Assembly (NCBI GenBank): GCA_027041035.1
Contig: JALULB010000308.1
Location: 1-6,117, forward strand
From: Sedimenticola sp.
GTDB lineage: Bacteria; Pseudomonadota; Gammaproteobacteria; Chromatiales; Chromatiaceae
DNA: 6,117 nt
Reading direction: 5' to 3'
Under the pieces are notes generated by a model, which saw only the letters and a list, made by a program, of their open reading frames with translations, was not told the DNA's origin and did no database searches. Every line of letters begins with the position of its first letter. Position 1 is the stretch's first letter. This document shows, piece after piece, positions 1-4,937 of the stretch. Made by a program: the position numbers and the translations under genes.

Positions 1-10
1 CTCCTAGGAG
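1..10 (-). promoter_or_regulatory. Probable Shine-Dalgarno for the next gene beyond the left edge
   Basis: The first ten bases form the palindrome CTCCTAGGAG. On the minus strand, AGGAG at positions 5-1 lies just after the hcp stop codon and would suit a ribosome binding site for a gene starting a few bases outside the window. In many T6SS clusters tssE or another baseplate gene follows hcp, but the identity here is inference. The palindrome may be coincidental. Confidence 0.4.
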
Positions 11-12
11 CC

Positions 13-492
13 TTATGGTACGTTCTTCTTGATATCCCAGGTGGTGGGGATGGAAGCACCGGCGCTGCCGTCCTTCGTCTGCTCGGTGTAGGTGTGCTCG
101 AAAAACGAGAAGTTCAACATGACGTTTTCCGTGACCCGATCCTGATCACCGCTGCCACCGCTGGAAACCGAAGAAATCAGCACTTCCTTCATCTTGATCT
201 TGACGTATTCGATCGGGCTGCCACCCGCCTTGCGTACCGTCAGCATCGCTTCGGGGAAGTGACTGCCGTTGCAGCATTTCTGCATGATTGCCGGCGACGA
301 GGAATCAACATACTTGGTGATGCTCAAATCCTGAACGCTGACCTTGCCGCTACCGCCACCACCGCCCATGTGCGTGGTACCGGACTGGGTCATGCCCCAG
401 CTCCATGCCAGTACATCGATTTCATCTTTGTGCGCGTCGTCCTTGGACTCGCCTTTCACCCCTTCGATCTTCAAAAACATATCAACAGCCAT
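13..492 (-). CDS. hcp: Hcp, T6SS inner tube protein
   Basis: This is the haemolysin-coregulated protein. It forms hexameric rings that stack into the inner tube of the T6SS, inside the TssB/TssC sheath; it is exported and can chaperone effectors. The 159-aa product has the typical Hcp start MAVDMFLKIEGVKGES, the acidic/W segment DEIDVLAWSWG (residues 23-33), a glycine-rich loop (GGGGG at 43-47) followed by KVSVQDLSITKYVD, and the C-terminal strands FSFFEHTYTEQ and WDIKKN. The length is normal for the family. There is no signal peptide, as expected. The ATG at 490-492 is preceded by GAGG (499-502) at 6 nt spacing, which supports the start. The stop is TAA. Vicinal cysteines (73-74) are visible but their role is unknown. 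A 271-bp gap separates it from tssC, so hcp may have its own promoter or processing site. The family call is very secure. Confidence 0.97.
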   Translation of the reverse strand: MAVDMFLKIEGVKGESKDDAHKDEIDVLAWSWGMTQSGTTHMGGGGGSGKVSVQDLSITKYVDSSSPAIMQKCCNGSHFPEAMLTVRKAGGSPIEYVKIKMKEVLISSVSSGGSGDQDRVTENVMLNFSFFEHTYTEQTKDGSAGASIPTTWDIKKNVP

Positions 493-593
493 AATATTCC
501 TCGCTTATTTCGTTGCTAAAAAATTCACCACGCCCATCATAAAGCGCGCGGCATCGTCACTTGAGCAAACCATGTCGATCCACTCAATCCTTC

Positions 594-615
594 CCTGGTG
601 TATTGAATAACCAGG
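594..615. promoter_or_regulatory. Imperfect dyad upstream of hcp
   Basis: The arms CCTGGT (594-599) and ACCAGG (610-615) are perfect inverted repeats. Inside them TATT (601-604) pairs with AATA (606-609), leaving only G600 as a bulge and G605 at the centre. The dyad lies about 100 bp upstream of the hcp start. It could be an operator, or an RNA hairpin in the tssC-hcp transcript. I recognise no specific regulator site, and no clear sigma-70 or sigma-54 promoter was found in the gap. Confidence 0.35.
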
Positions 616-708
616 TAAATCCCCAGACCTCGACCCGTTGATTTCCCGGGAAGAGGCTCTCCTGCCACCGATGCTCATGAACTCGTTCACGAAACATCAG
701 CAAATCGA

Positions 709-736
709 GAAAGCAGGAAATCACGCGCCTGCTTCC
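709..736 (-). other. Hairpin downstream of tssC
   Basis: On the minus strand, GGAAGCAGG (736-728) can pair with CCTGCTTTC (717-709). This gives a 9-bp stem with one G-T wobble and a 10-nt loop. It begins 27 nt after the tssC stop codon. No uridine tract follows, so it is a poor intrinsic terminator. A role in 3' stabilisation or processing between tssC and the abundantly needed hcp message is possible. This is inference from base pairing alone. Confidence 0.35.
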
Positions 737-763
737 ATACTCGAAAAACCTTCCAACCCGCCG

Positions 764-2260
764 TCAGGCGCCTTTCACCGAAGGCAACTTGGACACCAGG
801 CGCAGCGATACGGTCAGGCCTTCGAGCTGATAGTGAGGCCGCAGGTAGAAGCGGGAGGTGTAATAGCCGGGATTTCCCTCGACTTCCTCCACGACCACTT
901 CCGCCGCCGACAAGGGCTTGCGCGCCTTGGTTTCCTCGGTCGAGTTGTTCGGATCGCCATCGACATACTGCATGACCCACGACTGCAACCATCTCTGCAT
1001 GTCGTCACGCTCCTTGAAGGAGCCGATCTTGTCCCTGACGATGCATTTCAGGTAGTGCGCGAATCGGCAGGTGGCGAACAGATACGGCAGCCGCGCCGCC
1101 AGGTTGGCATTCGCGGTGGCATCCGGATCATCGTATTCGGCGGGTTTCTGCAACGACTGCGCGCCGATGAACGCGGCGAAATCCGAATTCTTCTTGTGGA
1201 TCAGCGGCATGAAACCGTTCTTGGCCAATTCCGCCTCGCGTCGGTCGCTGATCGCGATCTCGGTGGGACATTTCATGTCCATGCCACCATCGTCCGTCGG
1301 AAAGGTGTGCGTCGGCAGTTCCTCGACCGCGCCGCCCGACTCGATACCACGAATCCGCGAGCACCAGCCGTAGTTCTTGAACGCGCGATTGATGTTCGTC
1401 GCCATGGCGTAAGCCGCGTTCGCCCAGACATACTTGCTGCTGTCCGCGCCCTCGCTGTCTTCCTCGAAATCGAACTCCTCGACCGGGTCGGTCTTCGCGC
1501 CATACGGCAGACGCGCGAGAAAACGCGGCATCGCCAGACCCAGATAACGCGCGTCCTCCGATTCACGCAGCGAGCGCCAGGCCGCGTAGTCCGGCGTGGT
1601 GAAAATCTTGGTCAGATCGCGCGGATTGCTCAACTCCTGCCAATTGTCCATCTGCATCACGCCAGGCGCGGCGCCGGCGATAAAGGGCGCGTGCGCGGCG
1701 GCCGAGATCTGCGCCATGCCACGCAGCAGTTCGACATCCGGCGGGCTGTGGTCGAAATGATAGTCGCCAACCAGGCAGCCATACGGCTGGCCACCGAACT
1801 GGCCGTATTCCTCTTCGTAGATCTGCTTGAACAGCGGGCTTTGATCCCAGGAGGTGCCCTTGTACTTCTTCAGTGTCTTGCCGAGTTCTTTCTTCTTGAT
1901 GTTCATCACCCGGATGATGAGCATCTCGTCGGTTTCGGTGTTGTTGACCAGATGGTGCAGACCCCGCCACGCGCCTTCCAACTGCTGGAAATCCTCGTGG
2001 TGCATGATGTGATTGATCTGCTCGCTGAGCTTGGCGTCGATCTCGGCGATGATCGCCTCGATCGACTCGATGACATCCGTGGAGACGAGATTCGTATGCG
2101 ACAGCGCTTGCTCGGCGAGGGTCTTCACCGCCTCTTCGACCTCGCTTTTCGCCCGATCGGTGCGTGGCTTGAATTCCTTGTTCAGCAGCGAACCAAACTC
2201 GCTGATGTCCTCGGACGCTTCCTGTACCTGGGATTCCGCCTGGGTTTCTACCTCAGCCAT
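764..2260 (-). CDS. tssC: TssC (VipB/ImpC), T6SS sheath large subunit
   Basis: This is the large subunit of the contractile sheath. It pairs with TssB to form a tubular polymer around the Hcp tube in the cytoplasm; contraction drives injection and ClpV recycles the sheath. The product is 498 aa, the usual family length. The N-terminal helical region (about 20-50) corresponds to the part of VipB exposed to ClpV. Conserved blocks follow: FQQLEGAWRGLHHLV (91-105), LFKQIYEEEYGQFGGQPYG (143-161) with VGDYHFDH, the FMPLIHKKNSDFAAFIGAQS block, and a C-terminal NPGYYTSRFYLRPHYQLEG (463-481). The ATG at 2258-2260 lies 3 nt after the tssB stop and has a strong AGGAGG 8 nt upstream, so the start is secure and translation is probably coupled to tssB. 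The stop is TGA. No anomalies were seen. Confidence 0.98.
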   Translation of the reverse strand: MAEVETQAESQVQEASEDISEFGSLLNKEFKPRTDRAKSEVEEAVKTLAEQALSHTNLVSTDVIESIEAIIAEIDAKLSEQINHIMHHEDFQQLEGAWRGLHHLVNNTETDEMLIIRVMNIKKKELGKTLKKYKGTSWDQSPLFKQIYEEEYGQFGGQPYGCLVGDYHFDHSPPDVELLRGMAQISAAAHAPFIAGAAPGVMQMDNWQELSNPRDLTKIFTTPDYAAWRSLRESEDARYLGLAMPRFLARLPYGAKTDPVEEFDFEEDSEGADSSKYVWANAAYAMATNINRAFKNYGWCSRIRGIESGGAVEELPTHTFPTDDGGMDMKCPTEIAISDRREAELAKNGFMPLIHKKNSDFAAFIGAQSLQKPAEYDDPDATANANLAARLPYLFATCRFAHYLKCIVRDKIGSFKERDDMQRWLQSWVMQYVDGDPNNSTEETKARKPLSAAEVVVEEVEGNPGYYTSRFYLRPHYQLEGLTVSLRLVSKLPSVKGA

Positions 2261-2263
2261 CGC

Positions 2264-2797
2264 TTAGTCCTCCTGCTCTGAAGTGCTTGCGGTTTCATCG
2301 CCGTCCTGCTTGGGCGCCGCCGCCAGTGCCTGGAGCAACGCGGGATCGCCGATTGCCTTGGCGATGAGTTCCTCGGCGCCCTGCTTGCCGTCCATATAGG
2401 TCATCAGATTCGCCAGCTGGGTGCGCGCCTCCAGCAGCTTGTTCAGGGCGCCAACCTTTTTCGCCACGGCGGCGGGAGAGAAATCCTCCATGTGCTCGAA
2501 GGTGATATCCACACTCAGATTACCTTCGCCGGTCAATGTATTCGGCACCTGAAAAGCCACCCGGGGCTTCATCGCCTTCAGACGATCATCGAAGTTGTCC
2601 ACGTCGATATCGAGGAACTTGCGCTCGCTCACCGCTGGCAGGGCTTCGGCGGGCTTGCCGGACAGGTCGGCCATGACGCCCATGACGAATGGAAGCTGAA
2701 CCTTTTTCTCGGCCCCGTACACCTCGACATCGTATTCGATCTGAACCCGGGGCGCCCGATTGCGGGCGATAAATTTCTGACTACTTTGTTTGGCCAT
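2264..2797 (-). CDS. tssB: TssB (VipA/ImpB), T6SS sheath small subunit
   Basis: This is the small sheath subunit, which forms the heterodimer with TssC that builds the contractile sheath. The product is 177 aa, within the normal range. Family blocks visible are KFIARNRAPRVQIEYDVE (8-25), LPFVMGVMADLSG (35-47), ERKFLDIDVDNFDDRLKAMK (58-77), DITFEHMEDFSP (97-108) and the helical LNKLLEARTQLANLMTYMDGK (118-138), followed by an acidic, low-complexity tail ending EQED. The ATG (2795-2797) has GAGG at 2805-2808, 7 nt upstream. The stop TAA is 3 nt before tssC. The upstream gap to tssA is 440 bp, but 282 bp of that is inserted element A plus one target duplication, so the original spacer was about 158 bp. 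A 15-bp dyad sits just upstream of the RBS. Confidence 0.98.
   Translation of the reverse strand: MAKQSSQKFIARNRAPRVQIEYDVEVYGAEKKVQLPFVMGVMADLSGKPAEALPAVSERKFLDIDVDNFDDRLKAMKPRVAFQVPNTLTGEGNLSVDITFEHMEDFSPAAVAKKVGALNKLLEARTQLANLMTYMDGKQGAEELIAKAIGDPALLQALAAAPKQDGDETASTSEQED
2269..2274 (-). promoter_or_regulatory. Strong Shine-Dalgarno of tssC inside tssB
   Basis: The minus strand reads AGGAGG with an 8-nt spacer to the tssC ATG. It overlaps the last codons of tssB. It fixes the tssC start and supports coordinated production of the two sheath subunits, which are needed in equal amounts. Confidence 0.85.
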
Positions 2798-2816
2798 GCT
2801 GATTCCTCATCTCTCC

Positions 2817-2831
2817 AAATACACTGTATTT
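2817..2831. promoter_or_regulatory. Perfect 15-bp dyad upstream of tssB
   Basis: AAATACA and TGTATTT are perfect 7-bp arms around a single central C on the plus strand. The near edge lies 19 bp upstream of the tssB ATG and just beyond its RBS. Its size and symmetry suit a dimeric regulator, and the AT-rich arms could overlap a -10 element, although no convincing -35 was found. It lies on the tssB side of insertion A, so it would still act on tssB. I cannot assign a regulator family. Confidence 0.4.
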
Positions 2832-2871
2832 CTCATTCCGGTCGAACCTGCCCCGACACCTCGCCGTGCTT

Positions 2872-2879
2872 TCCTTTCC
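2872..2879. repeat. 8-bp target-site duplication of element A (left copy)
   Basis: TCCTTTCC here is repeated exactly at 3154-3161, immediately outside the two ends of element A. It marks a simple transposition into the tssA-tssB spacer and fixes both boundaries of the element. Confidence 0.9.
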
Positions 2880-3153
2880 GTAACTACTCAGCTAACCGCT
2901 GAAATGCGGCGCCAGCTCCGCGCTCAAAAATGGTCATTTACACTTGTAACCCGGCAATTGCTCCTGCATTGCCCTAACGTTCATGACGCGGGGTGGCGCC
3001 ACCCCAGATCATGAAAAATCAACAACTTAAGTGTATTTTCACATTAAATTAAGTTACATCCCTGTAACGATCACAGTTTTTTCCTTGACTGACGCATTTC
3101 AGCGGCGATCCGAGCAGTTACCCTTTTATTTGAGCTACTCGCTGAGTAGTTAC
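2880..3153. mobile_element. Non-autonomous MITE-like element, copy A (274 bp)
   Basis: The element starts with GTAACTACTCAGC and ends with its inverse complement GCTGAGTAGTTAC, flanked by perfect 8-bp direct repeats. A second inverted pair, CCGCTGAAATGCG, lies at 2896-2908 and (inverse) 3093-3105. The right end is more complex: inside the tip there is a further inward-pointing copy of the end, GTAACTGCTC (complement of 3112-3121), offset by 32 bp, and the outer 15 bases contain CTACTC/GAGTAG arms around GCT. No transposase reading frame is present. The core holds several dyads, including a 16-bp GC palindrome and GTTACA-TCCC-TGTAAC (3053-3068). GTAA tips with 8-bp duplications are typical of IS66-family elements, so I infer mobilisation in trans by such a transposase. 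Copy B is a shorter relative in the opposite orientation. The boundaries are very secure; the family assignment is moderate. Confidence 0.9.
2981..3014. repeat. GC-rich palindrome in the core of element A
   Basis: GGGGTGGCGCCACCCC (2990-3005) is a perfect 16-bp palindrome. It is framed by TCATGA at 2981-2986 and again at 3009-3014, with a mismatched CGC/AGA between the arms. In RNA this would make a strong hairpin in any transcript running from tssA to tssB. No uridine tract follows on either strand, so it is not a canonical intrinsic terminator. It is absent from copy B. Confidence 0.7.
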
Positions 3154-3165
3154 TCCTTTCCGAAC

Positions 3166-3184
3166 AATGGCCGCGCTGGCCATT
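3166..3184 (-). other. Hairpin between tssA and insertion A
   Basis: AATGGCC (3166-3172) and GGCCATT (3178-3184) form a perfect 7-bp stem with a 5-nt loop. It lies 53 nt downstream of the tssA stop and 4 bp from the target duplication of element A. No T-run follows on the minus strand, so it is at best a partial terminator or pause site. Confidence 0.35.
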
Positions 3185-3237
3185 CTCGCACACACCCGAC
3201 GGGAACCACAATCCTCGCCGCGCGAACTGCGTCACGC

Positions 3238-4272
3238 TCATTCACCCTCGGACTCTAGCCCGGGACCGGCGAGAAACTCCGCCTGCGCCACCGCGTCGGG
3301 CGCGACGTTACGCAGAATATCCATAAAGTCGCTGTGCACCAAGCTTTTCGCCCGATGCACGAGCAGCGGCAGCGGGCTCGATGGCTCATACTGCCGGTAG
3401 TATTCCGAGATACGTTCGAGCGCGACGATCACATCCTCCCGGCTTTGAATCTGTCCGGAGTAACCCTTCGCCGGCGCGCCTGCGTCGGCGCCTTCCTCGC
3501 CCTCCTCGTCATTCGCATGCGTTGCAACCCCTTTCAGTTGCAGATGCTCGCCAACGACATGCGAGGCATCGCGCAACACATCCGACAAGGAAGAAAAGCT
3601 CGCCGAGTTCTCGACGCCGACGCGTTCGGTAACGGTACTCTCTATTGTAGACAATGCCGAGGAGGCTTCATCGATTGCACGAAGCGTATTCTGCAACGCA
3701 TCGACATCGGTCTCGGAGAAAGCGGCTTCGATCTGCGCCATGTCGGGCGTGTCGTCATCACCCACTGGCGACAACTCACCCCGCGCAATGGCGATATCCC
3801 GCATGCTGAAGCGACCAAAGGTACGGCTTTGCACGAGCGGCGCCAGTCGGACCTTGGCGAGAAAGGCATCCGGGTCGGTCAACTCGGCAAGAATATTGAC
3901 ACGCATCACCGGATCATAGTCATCATCCGGGTCCAGTTGCGGGTGCAGTTCCTCCCAGTAGCGCTCCAGCAGTCGACGAACCAGTTCCAGCCCATCCCGT
4001 AACCCGGAAAGACCGTCGATATTCAACGCGGCGCGCGTCAGATAGACCGCCGCGCGAAGATCCTTGCTACGCCCAAGCAGGCCCGCCGCGCGCTTGCCGA
4101 CATCCTTCCAGTCGGGTTCTTCGGCGGCCTCTACTACGTCGCCGACCTGGCGCTCTTCCTTGCCACGCGCGGCATCTTCCAACTCGACGAAAGCGGGATC
4201 GTACTCGAGATCATCGCCACCCGGGTTGTCCGCCGAAATGGGTTCGAGCAAAGCATCGATATCAATCATCAT
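3238..4272 (-). CDS. tssA: TssA (ImpA family), T6SS assembly/cap protein
   Basis: TssA contacts the membrane complex, baseplate and growing sheath, and primes tail-tube/sheath assembly in the cytoplasm. The product is 344 aa from the chosen start, close to short TssA1-type proteins. The N-terminus MIDIDALLEPISADNPGGDD with LEYDPAFVELEDAARG is the classic ImpA N-terminal signature. A middle helical region precedes an acidic linker (NDEEGEEGADAG), and the C-terminus has the typical YEPSSPLPLLVHRAKSL plus DFMDILRNVAPDA. The start is uncertain: tandem ATGs at 4272 and 4269 begin the conserved MIDID, but the only good Shine-Dalgarno (GGAGG, complement of 4293-4297) is about 20 nt away. The open frame reaches a GTG at 4299, which would add nine residues unlike the family. 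The stop is TGA. The gene is bracketed by inverted MITE copies A and B. Confidence 0.95.
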   Translation of the reverse strand: MMIDIDALLEPISADNPGGDDLEYDPAFVELEDAARGKEERQVGDVVEAAEEPDWKDVGKRAAGLLGRSKDLRAAVYLTRAALNIDGLSGLRDGLELVRRLLERYWEELHPQLDPDDDYDPVMRVNILAELTDPDAFLAKVRLAPLVQSRTFGRFSMRDIAIARGELSPVGDDDTPDMAQIEAAFSETDVDALQNTLRAIDEASSALSTIESTVTERVGVENSASFSSLSDVLRDASHVVGEHLQLKGVATHANDEEGEEGADAGAPAKGYSGQIQSREDVIVALERISEYYRQYEPSSPLPLLVHRAKSLVHSDFMDILRNVAPDAVAQAEFLAGPGLESEGE

Positions 4273-4340
4273 AGCCAAAAAGTACCATCTAGCCTCCACG
4301 CGGTCTGCTTACAAACACCGTCCACAACGCGCATTATTTA

Positions 4341-4348
4341 CAATCGAG
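4341..4348. repeat. 8-bp target-site duplication of element B (left copy)
   Basis: CAATCGAG here recurs exactly at 4501-4508, directly outside the ends of element B. It differs from the duplication around copy A, so the two elements inserted independently. Confidence 0.9.
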
Positions 4349-4500
4349 GTAACTACTCAGCGAGTAGATCAAATAAAGGGTAACTGCTCAGATCGCCGCT
4401 GAAATGCGTCAGATCAAGGCAAAAAATGTGATTTTACATGTGTAAATGACCATTTTTGAACGCAGAGCTGGCGCATTTCAGCGGTTAGCTGAGTAGTTAC
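4349..4500. mobile_element. Non-autonomous MITE-like element, copy B (152 bp)
   Basis: It has the same ends as copy A, in opposite orientation: GTAACTACTCAGC at the left and GCTGAGTAGTTAC at the right. The double-ended arm is now on the left (second tip GTAACTGCTC at 4380-4389), and CCGCTGAAATGCG lies at 4396-4408 with its inverse at 4472-4484. The centre is a short palindrome, TTTACA-TG-TGTAAA (4433-4446). Reverse-complemented, it aligns to copy A along its whole length with few substitutions and four small indels, apart from a missing 118-bp core. No coding capacity is seen. It sits 77 bp upstream of tssA and 17 bp downstream of the small membrane-protein gene, so it separates tssA from the upstream genes of the cluster. 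Confidence 0.9.
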
Positions 4501-4525
4501 CAATCGAGTATAGTCGGCGGTGGCG

Positions 4526-4828
4526 CTACAGGGAAACAAAGTATCGCGTCAGCAAGGCCGCGAGAATCAGTATCAGCAACAACGCCAGCGGCCACAGCCT
4601 CTTCATCGGGAACGCTGCGGGTCCGCTTGTCGCGCGCGCCTCATCGGACTCCGCCTCGGGCATCGTGGCCCGGTGCGCCAACGGCAAGGTTGCATCCATG
4701 TCCACCAACGGCTGATTCTCCAGGTTATCCAGTATCTCGGCCCGGTGTTGCTGATAGGTATCCTGATCGATCACGCCGTCGTAGTAATCACGCGCCCAGT
4801 CTGAAAGTAACTTGTTTGCTGTCTGCAT
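4526..4828 (-). CDS. Small tail-anchored protein with SHOCT-like N-terminus
   Basis: This is a 100-aa protein that I do not recognise as a named T6SS component. Residues 5-36 (LLSDWARDYYDGVIDQDTYQ then QHRAEIL) resemble a SHOCT-type short helical motif with its typical 'G-V-I-x-x-x-x-Y/F' turn. Residues 37-75 form an Ala/Pro/acid-rich linker. After M75-K76-R77 there is one strongly hydrophobic helix (about 78-97, WPLALLLILILAALL) and a four- to six-residue end. This predicts a tail-anchored inner-membrane protein with its N-terminus in the cytoplasm. The ATG at 4826-4828 has a G-rich GGGGGA about 7 nt upstream, and an in-frame TGA two codons before it closes the frame. The stop is TAG. It follows pppA in the cluster, so a role in membrane-linked control of the T6SS is plausible but unproven. 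Confidence 0.8.
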   Translation of the reverse strand: MQTANKLLSDWARDYYDGVIDQDTYQQHRAEILDNLENQPLVDMDATLPLAHRATMPEAESDEARATSGPAAFPMKRLWPLALLLILILAALLTRYFVSL

Positions 4829-4831
4829 TCG

Positions 4832-4937
4832 TCATCCCCCGATCGAATCGCCCACGTCTCGCGGGTCCACCGCATCCCCGGACTGGAGCAAATGTCGCCC
4901 CCCCATCCAGCCCCGAATCTTCTTGTAAGTTTCCGGA
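4832..4937 (-). other. Coding-like stretch without a clear start, between pppA and the small membrane protein
   Basis: After the pppA stop, the frame one base forward reads DPETYKKIRGWMGGRHLLQS followed by GDAVDPRDVGDSIGG and TGA at 4834-4832. It lies in the same frame as the downstream small gene, two codons before its ATG. Composition and codon choice look coding, yet no ATG, GTG or TTG begins it near the pppA end; the only ATG (4904-4906) gives 24 residues. It also crosses a run of seven G (minus strand). It might be a degraded gene, a former C-terminal extension of PppA, a leader peptide or chance. Confidence 0.25.

Noticed and set aside
505..690. Possible 57-61 aa small gene upstream of hcp on the minus strand
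   Set aside because: It starts at a GTG or inner ATG without a good RBS. Its first half is full of rare codons (AGG, AGA, TTA, ATA), I recognise no family, and it covers the imperfect dyad. It is more likely a spacer open by chance, although its end just before the hcp RBS is noted.
493..763. Sigma-54 promoter for hcp
   Set aside because: GG and GC pairs occur, but none has the required GG-N10-GC spacing with the surrounding consensus.
738..766. Intrinsic terminator after tssC
   Set aside because: Only a 4-bp CGCC/GGCG stem is present, and the TTTTT run is too far from it.
638..2281. Long plus-strand open frame opposite tssC
   Set aside because: It is antisense to an unmistakable TssC, is rich in Arg/His/Leu/Val and has no recognisable domain. 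It is a typical shadow of a GC-rich gene.
2790..3014. Plus-strand open frame running into element A
   Set aside because: It has no RBS or known domain and crosses the insertion boundary. It is a chance frame.
3334..4002. Plus-strand open frame opposite tssA
   Set aside because: It is a shadow of tssA with no family resemblance.
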